From an uncultured Alistipes sp. (lineage in GTDB: Bacteria; Bacteroidota; Bacteroidia; Bacteroidales; Rikenellaceae), in the NCBI GenBank assembly GCA_949840605.1, contig CATKXN010000004.1:1-55886 (forward strand): 55,886 bases of DNA, written 5' to 3'. Made by a program: the position numbers and the translations under genes. Of this stretch, positions 17,858-26,692 are shown one piece after another (within the stretch, counting starts at the first letter, position 1; every line of letters starts with the position of its first letter). The notes beneath the pieces are model-generated. The model had not been told where the DNA came from. It searched no databases and saw only the letters and a list, made by a program, of their open reading frames with translations.

Positions 17858-18975
17858 AAATCGCCATCGAGGCACAGCGCATCTTCCGCCCCAACAAACA
17901 CGGCATGGATTTCGTCGCGCTCGAAACCATCCGCAGCCTGCAACGGCTCGACACCCAGAACGAATACTTCGTCTTCGCAGGCGACGGCCCCGACCGCTGT
18001 CTGGAAGAGACGCCCAACGTGCACATCGTCACGCTGCGATGCCCGTCGTACCCGCTTTGGGAACAGTGGGCGCTGCCGCGGGCCGTGGCGCGCGTGAAGC
18101 CCGACCTGCTGCACTGCACGAGCAACACCGCCCCGGTGTGGGGTTCGACGCCCCTCGCGGTGACGCTCCACGACATCATCTTCCTCGAAAAGCAGACCGG
18201 ACGCAACACGTCGCTCTACCAGTCCCTCGGACGGCAGTACCGCCGGCTGGTGGTGCCGCGCATCCTGCCCCGATGCCGCCGGATCGTCACCGTATCGCAG
18301 TTCGAATGCGACCGCATCCGCACGGCCCTCGGCCTCGATCCCGAACGGATCGTGGCCATCCACAACGGCTACAACCCCCGGTTCCGGCCGATAGACGGCA
18401 CGGCGGAGGTCACGAAACGCTACCTCCCCGATGCGGAATACCTCTTCTTCCTGGGCAACACCGACCCCAAGAAGAACACTCCGGGGACCCTGCGCGCCTA
18501 TGCCGAATACGTGCGCCGCTCGGAGCGTCCGCTGCCGCTGCTGGTCGCGGACCTCACGGTGCAGGACGCCGAGGCGATCCTGCGGCAGATCGGCCGGCCG
18601 GAGCTGATGGACCGCCTCCGCCTGCCGGGCTACATCCCCAACGGCGACCTTCCGGCCGTCTACAACGGCGCCGCGGCTTTCCTTTACACCTCGCTGCGCG
18701 AGAGCTTCGGCATCCCGCAGCTCGAAGCGATGGCCTGCGGCACGCCCGTCGTGACGTCGAACACCTCGGCCATTCCCGAGATCGCGGGCCCGGGGGCCGT
18801 CCTCGTCGACCCGACCTCGCCGGAAGCCATTGCCGACGCCCTGCTGCGGCTCGAGACCGACGCCGCCTACCGGACGGAAACAATCGCCTACGGGCTGGAA
18901 CGGGTGAAGCTCTTCTCGTGGGAGCGGACGGCCCGGAAGCTGCTGGCGCTCTACAGCGAACTGGCAGGCCGATAA
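17854..18975 (+). CDS. Glycosyltransferase family 4
   Basis: A 373-residue GT-B-fold enzyme. The start at 17854 overlaps the previous stop (ATGA) and gives MKIAIEAQRIFRPNKHGMD. Marks of GT4 are VTLHDIIFLE, IVTVSQFECDRI, IVAIHNGYNPRF, the GNTDPKKN loop, and the E-x7-E motif in SLRESFGIPQLEAMACGTPVV. It is a retaining sugar transferase on the cytoplasmic face and the last gene before a strong terminator. Longer frames running back to 16300 are out-of-frame reads of the preceding genes. Confidence 0.92.
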   Translation: MKIAIEAQRIFRPNKHGMDFVALETIRSLQRLDTQNEYFVFAGDGPDRCLEETPNVHIVTLRCPSYPLWEQWALPRAVARVKPDLLHCTSNTAPVWGSTPLAVTLHDIIFLEKQTGRNTSLYQSLGRQYRRLVVPRILPRCRRIVTVSQFECDRIRTALGLDPERIVAIHNGYNPRFRPIDGTAEVTKRYLPDAEYLFFLGNTDPKKNTPGTLRAYAEYVRRSERPLPLLVADLTVQDAEAILRQIGRPELMDRLRLPGYIPNGDLPAVYNGAAAFLYTSLRESFGIPQLEAMACGTPVVTSNTSAIPEIAGPGAVLVDPTSPEAIADALLRLETDAAYRTETIAYGLERVKLFSWERTARKLLALYSELAGR

Positions 18976-18981
18976 AAAAAA

Positions 18982-19005
18982 GGGGACGATCTCGAGATCG
19001 TCCCC
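18982..19005. terminator. Strong bidirectional terminator
   Basis: A perfect 24-base palindrome (GGGGACGATCTC/GAGATCGTCCCC) flanked by A-rich and T-rich tracts. It ends both the rightward glycosyltransferase operon and the leftward LruC gene. Confidence 0.92.
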
Positions 19006-19026
19006 TTTTTTATGCTGCGAACAGGG

Positions 19027-20286
19027 TCATTTCCGGCTCACCAGATTGGCCTTTTCGCCGTGCTTGTACCACTCCTGCGCCTGCGCGCCGCCCGACTGCA
19101 CCCACTCGGCGAATTCGGGATAGGCCTTCAGAAAATCGACATCTTCGTAGGCGTGGGCAATATTTTCGGGAATGTTGATGGCCCAGACCAGCCGGTCGTT
19201 CGAATAATAGAATTTCGGAGCCTTGGCCGTATTGGCGTTCCTGCTCTCACGCTCGTAAACCGCCATTCCCTCCGCAGTCGGCTCCACGCCGCCCAGGTGA
19301 ATCTCCTTGCCGTCGGCATCGGCCAGGAAGAAATCGAACGTATCGAACGTCAGGCCGGACTGCGCCACCGAATTGCGGAGTTCGATGAAATAGACCACCG
19401 AAATCAGGTCGTCGTCCGCCATCTCGAAACCGCGTTCCGTATTGAGGTAAGCGGAACCTGCGGGGGCATGTTTTTTTGTGCGGAGGCCCCGGAATTCCAG
19501 CACGGCAGGCTCCTTGACCGGGTTGCCGGGATTGAGCTGAACGAGTTCCGCATCGTCGGGAACGTTCCTGCCGCCGTAGCCCTCCTCCCTCGAGAGGTCC
19601 TCGATCTCCGCGATCTCGCCGCCCTTGACGCCCTGCATCCGCAGACGCGGCGTGAACGGCAGCGTGCCGCCGATGGCCTTCATGCGCAGGGCGACCTGCA
19701 TATAACGGACCATGTTCTTGTTGTTGGCGTAGAGCTGAATCTTGTAATTGAGGACGAAATCGTTGAAGTCGTAGTCGCCGTAAGCGGGCCAGAGGTCTTC
19801 GAACATCAGCGTTCCCCAGCCGCCCTGAACGGCCGGAACATAGATCACCCTGTCGTAGTCGTTGCCGCCGCGGGTGCGGACAGCCGCAGGAGCCGCATCG
19901 TCACCGAGGGCGAACGACGCCCTGCCGTTCGAAACGGCGACCGTACAGCCTTTCGCGCCGCCGCCCGCCGTCGTATAGCCGACATAGAGCGAACGGGCCG
20001 GCGCGGGAATGTCGAGCACGACCTTTTCGGCGTCGCCGCCGACACAGAACGAGGCGAAAGGCTCCTCGCCCTCCGCAAGCGCCACGGTGACCCCGGCGGG
20101 AGCCGCGGCCGTAAAGTCGCACGTCACCGCCGCGGTGGTCTTCCAGTCGAAAGAGGCCGGAACGACCAGCGCCTTGGTTTCCGAAGCCCCGTCGGGAGGC
20201 GTATTCGGTTGGTCGGAGACCGTATCTACGCAGCCGGATACGGCCAGCGAGACGAGAAGGGAAAAGATCGGAATGTTTTTTTTCAT
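19027..20286 (-). CDS. LruC (DUF4842) domain lipoprotein
   Basis: A 419-residue secreted protein with a lipoprotein signal (SLAVSGC, Cys at residue 19), so probably anchored in the outer membrane. The C-terminal half carries the LruC/DUF4842 signature GDYDFNDFV followed by long beta-strands. The N-terminal half (about 40-130) resembles a small beta-sandwich. LruC proteins were named from Leptospira; their exact role is not established. It lies on the opposite strand inside the exopolysaccharide locus with its own promoter (20308-20339), so it is regulated separately. Surface display alongside the polymer is an inference. Confidence 0.85.
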   Translation of the reverse strand: MKKNIPIFSLLVSLAVSGCVDTVSDQPNTPPDGASETKALVVPASFDWKTTAAVTCDFTAAAPAGVTVALAEGEEPFASFCVGGDAEKVVLDIPAPARSLYVGYTTAGGGAKGCTVAVSNGRASFALGDDAAPAAVRTRGGNDYDRVIYVPAVQGGWGTLMFEDLWPAYGDYDFNDFVLNYKIQLYANNKNMVRYMQVALRMKAIGGTLPFTPRLRMQGVKGGEIAEIEDLSREEGYGGRNVPDDAELVQLNPGNPVKEPAVLEFRGLRTKKHAPAGSAYLNTERGFEMADDDLISVVYFIELRNSVAQSGLTFDTFDFFLADADGKEIHLGGVEPTAEGMAVYERESRNANTAKAPKFYYSNDRLVWAINIPENIAHAYEDVDFLKAYPEFAEWVQSGGAQAQEWYKHGEKANLVSRK

Positions 20287-20307
20287 GGGGAGGTGTTTTT
20301 ACCTGCG

Positions 20308-20339
20308 CAAAGGTAATACTATTTCTCGGATATTAACAA
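20308..20339 (-). promoter_or_regulatory. Promoter for the LruC gene
   Basis: On the minus strand: TTG (20339-20337), a 21-base spacer, and TACCTTTG (20315-20308). Predicted start near 20301, about 15 bases before the ATG. Confidence 0.6.
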
Positions 20340-20399
20340 TTTCAATTTTTTATAATACAAAAAAGTCCGCAAACCGGGTGAAATAACCCCTAAAGTTAC

Positions 20400-20407
20400 T
20401 ATATTTG
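20400..20407 (+). promoter_or_regulatory. -7 box abutting the acyltransferase start codon
   Basis: TATATTTG ends only 4 bases before the ATG at 20412. If used, transcription would start at or just after the ATG, suggesting a leaderless transcript or a later start codon. No clear -33 box was found. Confidence 0.4.
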
Positions 20408-20411
20408 TCCG

Positions 20412-21017
20412 ATGATCTCAACCGTCAAACAGAATCCCCGCCTGCGCCGCCTGGCGCTGTGGCTGCTCACCCCCGCCAGACGGCCCCGGCCGCGCCGGTG
20501 GCTGAGGCTGCTGCGCCCGCTGCTGCATCCAGCGGGAAAAGGATCGCGAATATGTTCCCGCGCCCGGGCGGACATCTTCCCCTGGCACCGTTTCGTACTG
20601 GGACCGGACGCCCAGATCGAGGATTTCGCCGTGGTCAACAACGGCGCCGGCGACGTGCGGATCGGCGAGGGCTCGCGCGTGGGTATAGGTTCGGTGGTGG
20701 TCGGGCCGGTCGAGATCGGCCGCCGCGTCTTTCTGGGACAGCACGTCTCCGTACAGGGGCTCATCCACGGCTACGAAGACGTGACGCAGGACCCCAACCT
20801 CCAGCCGCTGATGCTGCGGCCCGTGAAGGTCGGCGACTACACCCATCTGGGAACCAATTCGACGATCCTGGCCGGCGTCACCATCGGCGAACGGTGCCAG
20901 ATCGGCGCCGGGTCGGTCGTCACCAAGGACATACCGCCCTACAGCGTGGCCGTGGGCAACCCCGCGCGCGTGGTGAAACGTTACGATTTCGAAAAAAAGG
21001 AGTGGGTCCGGGTCTGA
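20412..21017 (+). CDS. Hexapeptide-repeat acyltransferase
   Basis: A 201-residue left-handed beta-helix acyltransferase. After a basic, helical N-terminal region (about 1-45, many Arg), hexapeptide repeats run from about residue 65 to 185, e.g. IGEGSRVGIGSVVVG, VKVGDYTHLGTNSTI, VTIGERCQIGAGSVV. The end is typical for sugar O-acetyltransferases (YSVAVGNPARVVKRYD). The His in the long loop SVQGLIHGYED is a candidate catalytic base. It probably acetylates a sugar of the polymer. It starts the second gene block of the locus; the start is uncertain because a -7 box abuts it. Confidence 0.88.
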   Translation: MISTVKQNPRLRRLALWLLTPARRPRPRRWLRLLRPLLHPAGKGSRICSRARADIFPWHRFVLGPDAQIEDFAVVNNGAGDVRIGEGSRVGIGSVVVGPVEIGRRVFLGQHVSVQGLIHGYEDVTQDPNLQPLMLRPVKVGDYTHLGTNSTILAGVTIGERCQIGAGSVVTKDIPPYSVAVGNPARVVKRYDFEKKEWVRV

Positions 21018-21018
21018 A

Positions 21019-22110
21019 ATGAAAGTACTGATCGTCTATAAATCTTCGGGACTCAGCGACAACCCCTTCGTCCGGCTGCTCGCCCAAGGCATCCGCGCCT
21101 GCGGCTTCGAGGTCGTCTGCTCGGCCGACGGGTTCTGGAACGACGCCGCGGCATACGACGCGGTCCATTTCCAGTGGCCCGAAGAGCTCTTCGGGTGGAG
21201 CTATCCGTCGCCGGAGCAGGTCGCAGAACTCCGCGAACGGCTCCGCATGCTCCGCGAGCGGGGAATCCCGATCGTCTACACCCGCCACAACACCCTGCCC
21301 CACAAGGGCGACGAACGGCTCTGCGAAGCCTACCGGCTGATCGGGGAGTATGCCGACGCGGTGGTTCACCTGGGCGATTACAGTCTGCGGCAGTTCCGGG
21401 CGAAATATCCCGATTCGCGGCAGCTCCACGTCGTCATCCCGCACCATATCTACGAAGGCGTCTACGGCCCCGCCATCACCCGCGGAGAGGCCCGGCAACG
21501 GCTCGGTATCCCGGCCGACAGCTTCGTCGTGCTAGCCTTCGGGGCGTTCCGCCATGACTTCGAACGGAAACTGGTCTGGCGGGCGTTCCGCCGCCTGCGG
21601 GTTCCGGGGAAATTCCTGCTGGCTCCGCGCCTCTGGCCCTACAACCTCGACGGATCGCATCGACGGGGCGTGAAACGCCTCGCCGCCCGGCTGCTCTACT
21701 ACGCGGCGCACGCCGCCGAAAAGCTGTTCCGCTGCCGCATCACCTCGGCCGGGGGACTGATCCCCGACGCCGACCTGCCGGCCTACTTCACGGCCGCCGA
21801 CGCGGTCTTTATCCAGCGCACCGACATCCTCAACTCGGGGAACGTGCCGCAGGCCTTCGCCTTCGGACGCGTGGTCGCGGGCCCCGCCGCGGGCAATATC
21901 GGCGAAATGCTGACGGCCACCGGCAACCCGGTCTTCGACGCCGCGGACCCCGCATCGGTGGACCGCGCGCTGACCGAAGCCGCCCGGCTCGCCGCCGCAG
22001 GGCACGGCGAACGGAACCGCGCATACGCCCTCGAACACCTCCGCCTGCCGCAGATCGCCGCGGCATACGGACAACTTTACACCCGGCTGCATGACGCGGA
22101 ACGACGATAA
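21019..22110 (+). CDS. Glycosyltransferase (GT4-like)
   Basis: A 363-residue GT-B-type protein. The N-terminal domain starts with MKVLIVYKSSGLSDNPF, has VHFQWPEELFG, and VYTRHNTLPH, a motif met in capsule glycosyltransferases. The C-terminal domain has GLIPDADLPAYFTAADAVFIQR, where GT4 enzymes bind the nucleotide sugar, but the usual E-x7-E motif is replaced by NSGNVPQAFAFGRVVAGP. It is read directly after the acyltransferase and overlaps the flippase gene by 20 bases. Donor and acceptor are unknown. Confidence 0.8.
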   Translation: MKVLIVYKSSGLSDNPFVRLLAQGIRACGFEVVCSADGFWNDAAAYDAVHFQWPEELFGWSYPSPEQVAELRERLRMLRERGIPIVYTRHNTLPHKGDERLCEAYRLIGEYADAVVHLGDYSLRQFRAKYPDSRQLHVVIPHHIYEGVYGPAITRGEARQRLGIPADSFVVLAFGAFRHDFERKLVWRAFRRLRVPGKFLLAPRLWPYNLDGSHRRGVKRLAARLLYYAAHAAEKLFRCRITSAGGLIPDADLPAYFTAADAVFIQRTDILNSGNVPQAFAFGRVVAGPAAGNIGEMLTATGNPVFDAADPASVDRALTEAARLAAAGHGERNRAYALEHLRLPQIAAAYGQLYTRLHDAERR

Positions 22111-23569
22111 GCAACCCCGCTCCGTAGGACGCGAGCTGGCCTCGGGAGTCTTCTACACGTCGGTCGCCAAATACGCCGGCGTCGCGGTGACGATCCTCGT
22201 GACGGCGGTGCTCTCGCGGCTGTTCACCCCCGAGGAGTTCGGCGTGGTGAACATCGCCACGGTCATCATCGCCTTCTTCGCCATCTTCAGCGACCTGGGC
22301 ATCGGCCCCGCGGTGATCCAGCACCGCAATCTCTCGCGCCGCGACCTGAGCAGCATCTTCTCGCTCACGATCTGGTCCGCGGCGGTCGTCGCGCTGCTCT
22401 TCTTCGCCGCCTCGGGGTTGATCGCCTCATTCTACGACGGTTCGGAGGAGCTGCGCGACATCTGCCGCATCCTCTCGCTGAATCTCCTCTTCGCTACGGC
22501 GAACATCGTCCCCAACTCGCTGGTGATGCGCGACAAGCGGTTCCGGTTCGCCGCCGTGCGCTCGCTCGCCGTACAGGTCGTTGGAGGCGCCGCAGGCATC
22601 GCCGCCGCCTACGCCGGGGCGGGCATCTACGCCCTGACGATCAACCCGGTCTTCTCGAGCGTGATGCTCTTCGCGATCAACTACCGCGAATACCCCGTGC
22701 GCCTGCGGATGAAGCCCGCGCGCGAAGCACTCCGGAAGGTCTTCTCGTTCTCGGCCTACCAGTTCTCGTTCCAGGTGCTGAACTTCTTCAGCCGCAACCT
22801 CGACAAGCTGCTGATGGGCCGTTACATGAGCCTCACGGACCTGGGCTACTACGACAAGTCGTACCGCCTGATGATGATGCCCCTGCAGAACATCGCCTTC
22901 GTCGTCTCGCCCGTCATGCACCCCGTCTTCGCACACATGCAGCACGATCCGGGCAAACTGGGCGAATCGTATCTGAAGGTCGTGCGCCTGCTGGCATTTA
23001 TCGGATTCCCGCTGTCGGCCGTACTGTGGTTCACGGCCGAGGAGCTGGTATTGATCGTCTTCGGCAACCAGTGGATGCCTTCGGTGGCGGCATTCCGCAT
23101 CCTGGCCCTCTCGGTCGGCATTCAGATCGTGATGTCCACGTCGGGGCCAATCTTCCAGGCCGCCAACGCCACGCGGATGCTCTTCATCTGCGGACTCTTC
23201 TCGGCGACGCTCAACGTCGCGGCCATCTCGGCGGGCATCTTCGCCTTCGGGACGCTCGAAGCCGTGGCGGGAGCCATCTGCATCTCGTTCGCCGTCAACT
23301 TCGTGCAGTGTTACCACGCGCTGTTCCGTCTCACCCTGCGGATGAAATGGGGCCCTTTCTGGAAAAGCCTCCTCCAACCGCTGCTGCTTACGGCGGTCAT
23401 CTCGCTGGCTCTGGCCGGCATCGCACGGCTCCTTCCCGCGGAAACGCCTCACCTGCCGTCGCTGGCCGCAAAATGCGCCGCGGCGCTGGCCGTCTGGCTG
23501 GCTTACATCCAGCTGAGCGGAGCGTACGACCTCAAAGAACTCGCCGCACGTATGCGGCCCGGAAAATAG
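22091..23569 (+). CDS. Wzx-type lipopolysaccharide/capsule flippase
   Basis: A 492-residue membrane protein with 12-14 predicted helices, of the MOP superfamily (oligosaccharide flippase type). The N-terminus (GRELASGVFYTSVAKYAG ... LSRLFTPEEFGV) is typical of these proteins. It should flip undecaprenyl-linked repeat units to the periplasm for the Wzy-like polymerase at 14278. The start at 22091 lies 20 bases inside the preceding gene. Confidence 0.92.
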   Translation: MTRNDDKQPRSVGRELASGVFYTSVAKYAGVAVTILVTAVLSRLFTPEEFGVVNIATVIIAFFAIFSDLGIGPAVIQHRNLSRRDLSSIFSLTIWSAAVVALLFFAASGLIASFYDGSEELRDICRILSLNLLFATANIVPNSLVMRDKRFRFAAVRSLAVQVVGGAAGIAAAYAGAGIYALTINPVFSSVMLFAINYREYPVRLRMKPAREALRKVFSFSAYQFSFQVLNFFSRNLDKLLMGRYMSLTDLGYYDKSYRLMMMPLQNIAFVVSPVMHPVFAHMQHDPGKLGESYLKVVRLLAFIGFPLSAVLWFTAEELVLIVFGNQWMPSVAAFRILALSVGIQIVMSTSGPIFQAANATRMLFICGLFSATLNVAAISAGIFAFGTLEAVAGAICISFAVNFVQCYHALFRLTLRMKWGPFWKSLLQPLLLTAVISLALAGIARLLPAETPHLPSLAAKCAAALAVWLAYIQLSGAYDLKELAARMRPGK

Positions 23570-23575
23570 ACCGCC

Positions 23576-24709
23576 ATGAAGGGACTGTTCATCGTATTCC
23601 ACGGATTCTCGGCCCACAGCGGCATCTCGAAGAAGATCTTCGCCCAATGCGAAGCCCTCCGCCTGAACGGCGTGGACACCGCGCTGTGTCACCCGGAGAT
23701 CGACGCCGACGGCACGCAGCGACGCCTGGCGGGCGACGCCGTGATCCGCACGTTCGGGAGCGGCCTCCGCGCCAAACTGCTCAAACGCATCTCCTACGCC
23801 GACATCACCGACTACATCCGCCGCGAAGGAGTCCGGTTCCTCTACGTGCGCCACGACCTGAACGCCAATCCGCTGCTCGTCGCGTGGCTGCGCAGCGTGC
23901 GCCGGCTCGGGGTGCGCATCGCGCTCGAAATCCCCACCTATCCCTACGACGCGGAGTTCCGCGAGGCCGGCAGGAAGGAGAAAATCCAGCTGCAGGTAGA
24001 CCGGATGTTCCGCCGCAGCCTGGCCCGGCAGGCCGACCGCATCGTCACCTTTTCCGACGACGCCGAGATTTTCGGACAGCGGACCGTCCGCATCTCCAAC
24101 GGCATCGATTTCGATGCCGTTCCCCTCAAAACCGAGCTTCACGATATTTCGAAAGAGGTGCGGCTGCTGGCCTTGGCCAACATCCACCCGTGGCACGGAT
24201 TCGACCGCGTGATCGAAGGGCTGAGGGCCTATTACGCCGCACCGCACGGCCGCATCGTGAAACTGCGGATCGTGGGCGACGGCATGCCCGGTCTGATCGA
24301 CGGCTACGCCCGGGCCATCGCGGCATACGGCCTCGGCGCATACGTCGAGATCACGGGACCCCGCTCGGGCGCGGCGCTCGACGCCGAATTCGCGTGGTGC
24401 GACATGGGCGTGGCGAGCCTCGCCCGCCACCGCAACGGCATCGAAAGCCTCAAAAGCCTCAAGAACCGCGAGTACGCCGCCCGCGGCATCCCGTTCGTCT
24501 ACTCGGAGCGGGACAGCGACTTCGACGCGATGCCCTATGTCCTGAAAGCCCCCGCCGACGACTCGCCCCTCAGCATCGCCGCGCTCGTCGGCTGGCTCGA
24601 CGCCGCGGACCGCACGCCGGAGCACATCCGCTCGACGATCGAAGGCTCGCTCTCGTGGGAACGTCAGATGCGGCTGGTAATGACCGAAATGAAAACCCTG
24701 ATACCATGA
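23576..24709 (+). CDS. Glycosyltransferase family 4
   Basis: A 377-residue GT-B-fold enzyme. It has IVFHGFSAHSGISKKIFAQ at the N-terminus, IVTFSDDAEIFG, VRISNGIDFDAVP, LLALANIHPWHGFDRVIEGL and LRIVGDGMPGL. The C-terminal acceptor-side part (GVASLARHRNGIESLKSLK) differs from the common E-x7-E segment but keeps a Glu. It is likely a cytoplasmic enzyme adding one sugar to the repeat unit. Its stop overlaps the next start as ATGA. Confidence 0.88.
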   Translation: MKGLFIVFHGFSAHSGISKKIFAQCEALRLNGVDTALCHPEIDADGTQRRLAGDAVIRTFGSGLRAKLLKRISYADITDYIRREGVRFLYVRHDLNANPLLVAWLRSVRRLGVRIALEIPTYPYDAEFREAGRKEKIQLQVDRMFRRSLARQADRIVTFSDDAEIFGQRTVRISNGIDFDAVPLKTELHDISKEVRLLALANIHPWHGFDRVIEGLRAYYAAPHGRIVKLRIVGDGMPGLIDGYARAIAAYGLGAYVEITGPRSGAALDAEFAWCDMGVASLARHRNGIESLKSLKNREYAARGIPFVYSERDSDFDAMPYVLKAPADDSPLSIAALVGWLDAADRTPEHIRSTIEGSLSWERQMRLVMTEMKTLIP

Positions 24710-25452
24710 TCCCCAAACTAATCCACCTCTGCTGGCTGAGCGGAGACCCCTATCCGGCCAAGATCGAGAAATGTCTGGCAAGCTGGAAAGAGCACCTGCC
24801 TGACTACGAGGTCGTGCTCTGGGACACGAAACGCTTCGACCCGGAGGCCGTGCCGTGGGTGAAGGAGGCTTTCGAGGCGAAGAAATACGCCTTCGCGGCC
24901 GACTACATCCGCTTCTACACCCTCTACAACCACGGAGGCATCTACCTCGATTCGGACGTCGAGGTGCTCCGCAGTTTCGACCCGCTGCTCGGCCTGCCCT
25001 ACTTCGCGGGGGCCGAGACCGCCGGGACCATCGAAGCCGCCGTGCTGGGCGCCGAGAAGGGATGCGACTGGGTGAAGCAGTGCCTCGACTACTACGAGGG
25101 CCGCCGTTTCGTCCGCGGAGACGGCTCCTACGACATCCGGATGCTCCCGGAGATCATGCAGGAGCAGATTCCGAAGCTGAAACCCATCGTCAAGGTGGAG
25201 GGAGGGCTCGAGGCGCTGAAACGCAAAGACCTCTCCGAGGCGGTCTATATCCTGCCGCGGGAGTACTTCTCGCCCAAGGTATTCGATTCGCGCAGGGTCG
25301 AGCTCACGCCCGACACCTACGCCATCCACCACTACCAGAATTCATGGTTCTCGCCCAAGGCCTATGCCTATTACCGGGTCCGGAGCCTTTTCGTCAACCT
25401 CTTCGGATACCGATTCGTCCGCGGCGCCGAACGGCTCATCCGCCGCAAATAA
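24706..25452 (+). CDS. Glycosyltransferase of the GT32/DXD sugar-binding type
   Basis: A 248-residue protein starting IPKLIHLCWLSGDPYPAKI, the hallmark of capsule/OCH1-like transferases that contain the sugar-binding DXD region. The metal-binding motif is seen in GGIYLDSDVEV, preceded by AADYIRFYTLYNHGG. The C-terminal part (AIHHYQNSWFS) is also family-typical. The start at 24706 overlaps the previous stop (ATGA). It likely transfers one hexose in the cytoplasm. Confidence 0.9.
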   Translation: MIPKLIHLCWLSGDPYPAKIEKCLASWKEHLPDYEVVLWDTKRFDPEAVPWVKEAFEAKKYAFAADYIRFYTLYNHGGIYLDSDVEVLRSFDPLLGLPYFAGAETAGTIEAAVLGAEKGCDWVKQCLDYYEGRRFVRGDGSYDIRMLPEIMQEQIPKLKPIVKVEGGLEALKRKDLSEAVYILPREYFSPKVFDSRRVELTPDTYAIHHYQNSWFSPKAYAYYRVRSLFVNLFGYRFVRGAERLIRRK

Positions 25453-25462
25453 CCCGGAAGCC

Positions 25463-26635
25463 ATGACTGTCACAGCCATCCTTTTCTGGGCCTGCGCCCT
25501 GCTGGTCGTCTACACCTACGTCGGCTACGGCCTCCTGCTGGCCGCGCTGGTGAAGCTCCGCGAAGCCCTGCGCCCCGCCGAACGGCATCCCGTCCCGGCC
25601 GAAACGGCCGAAGCGACGCTGCTGATCGCCGCCTGGAACGAGCAGGAGACCGTCGCCGCCAAAATGGAGAACTGCCGCGCGCTGAACTACCCCGCCGGGA
25701 AACTCCGCATCGTCTGGGTGACCGACGGTTCTACCGACCGCACGCCCGGACTGCTGGCGGCATATCCCGAAATCACGGTGCTCCACGACGCGCGCCGCAG
25801 GGGCAAGACCGCGGCCCTGAACCGGGCGCTGGAACATATCCACACTCCGATCGTGATCTTCACCGACGCCAACACGATGCTCAACCCCGAAGCCGTGGAG
25901 GAGATCGTGCGCTGTTTCGACGACCCGAAGGTCGGGTGCGTCGCGGGCGAGAAGCGCGTGACCGCCGCCGAAGCGTCGGGAGCCGCCGCAACCGAAGGGG
26001 CCTACTGGAAATACGAATCGAAACTCAAGGAGTGGGACTGCCGCCTCCACTCGGCCGTGGGGGCCGCCGGAGAGCTGTTCGCCGTGCGGCGCGAGCTGTG
26101 GCGGACGATGCCCGAGGACACGCTGCTCGACGATTTCGTCTGCTCGATGCTCATCGCCGCCGAGGGCTACAGGATCGCCTACTGCAAGAAAGCGTACGCG
26201 CTGGAGACCCCCTCGGCCGACATGGTCGAAGAGGGCAAACGCAAACGCCGCATCGCGGCGGGCGGATTGCAGTCGGTATGGCGTTTACGCAAATTATTAA
26301 ATCCCTTCCGCTACGGCGTGCTGTGGTTCCAGTACGTGTCGCACCGCGTACTGCGCTGGACCGTCGCTCCCGTCGCCCTCGCGGCGCTCGTACCGCTCAA
26401 CGTCGCGCTATTAAGGTCGGGCCATCCGCAGCTCTACGCCGTGACGCTGGCCCTGCAGGCGTTATTCTACCTCACGGCCGCCGCCGGATGGATGCGCGAA
26501 CGCCGCGGACGGCAGGGAGGGGTGCTCTCGGTGCCTTACTATTTCCTCTTCATGAACCTCAACGTCTTCCGCGGAGCCCGGTATCTGGCGACCCGCCGGG
26601 GCCGCGGGGCCTGGGAAAAGGCCCGGCGCGCCTAA
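25463..26635 (+). CDS. Membrane glycosyltransferase family 2
   Basis: A 390-residue GT2 enzyme. One N-terminal membrane helix (about residues 4-25; ILFWACALLVVYTYVGYG) precedes the catalytic domain with LLIAAWNEQ, VTDGSTDRT, IFTDANTML (DxD equivalent) and LLDDFVCSM. Three hydrophobic segments follow at about 285-365. The Q/RxxRW box is replaced by KRKRRIAAGG. It resembles hyaluronan/chitin-synthase-like GT2 proteins. A frame 99 bases longer overlaps the previous gene; the ATG at 25463 is preferred because the hydrophobic helix begins just after it. It is the last gene of this operon. Confidence 0.88.
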   Translation: MTVTAILFWACALLVVYTYVGYGLLLAALVKLREALRPAERHPVPAETAEATLLIAAWNEQETVAAKMENCRALNYPAGKLRIVWVTDGSTDRTPGLLAAYPEITVLHDARRRGKTAALNRALEHIHTPIVIFTDANTMLNPEAVEEIVRCFDDPKVGCVAGEKRVTAAEASGAAATEGAYWKYESKLKEWDCRLHSAVGAAGELFAVRRELWRTMPEDTLLDDFVCSMLIAAEGYRIAYCKKAYALETPSADMVEEGKRKRRIAAGGLQSVWRLRKLLNPFRYGVLWFQYVSHRVLRWTVAPVALAALVPLNVALLRSGHPQLYAVTLALQALFYLTAAAGWMRERRGRQGGVLSVPYYFLFMNLNVFRGARYLATRRGRGAWEKARRA

Positions 26636-26637
26636 GG

Positions 26638-26669
26638 TTTGCACATCTGCGGATTTTTTATTAGATTTG
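26638..26669 (+). promoter_or_regulatory. Promoter for the REC-histidine kinase gene
   Basis: TTTG at 26638-26641, a 20-base spacer, and TAGATTTG at 26662-26669. Transcription would start near 26676, 17 bases before the ATG at 26693. Confidence 0.65.
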
Positions 26670-26692
26670 TTTATCATAAACTGCTGATTACC

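Noticed and set aside
22427..24781. 784-residue minus-strand frame across the flippase and glycosyltransferase genes
   Set aside because: Covers three genes read on the other strand; low-complexity Arg/Asp/Glu composition.
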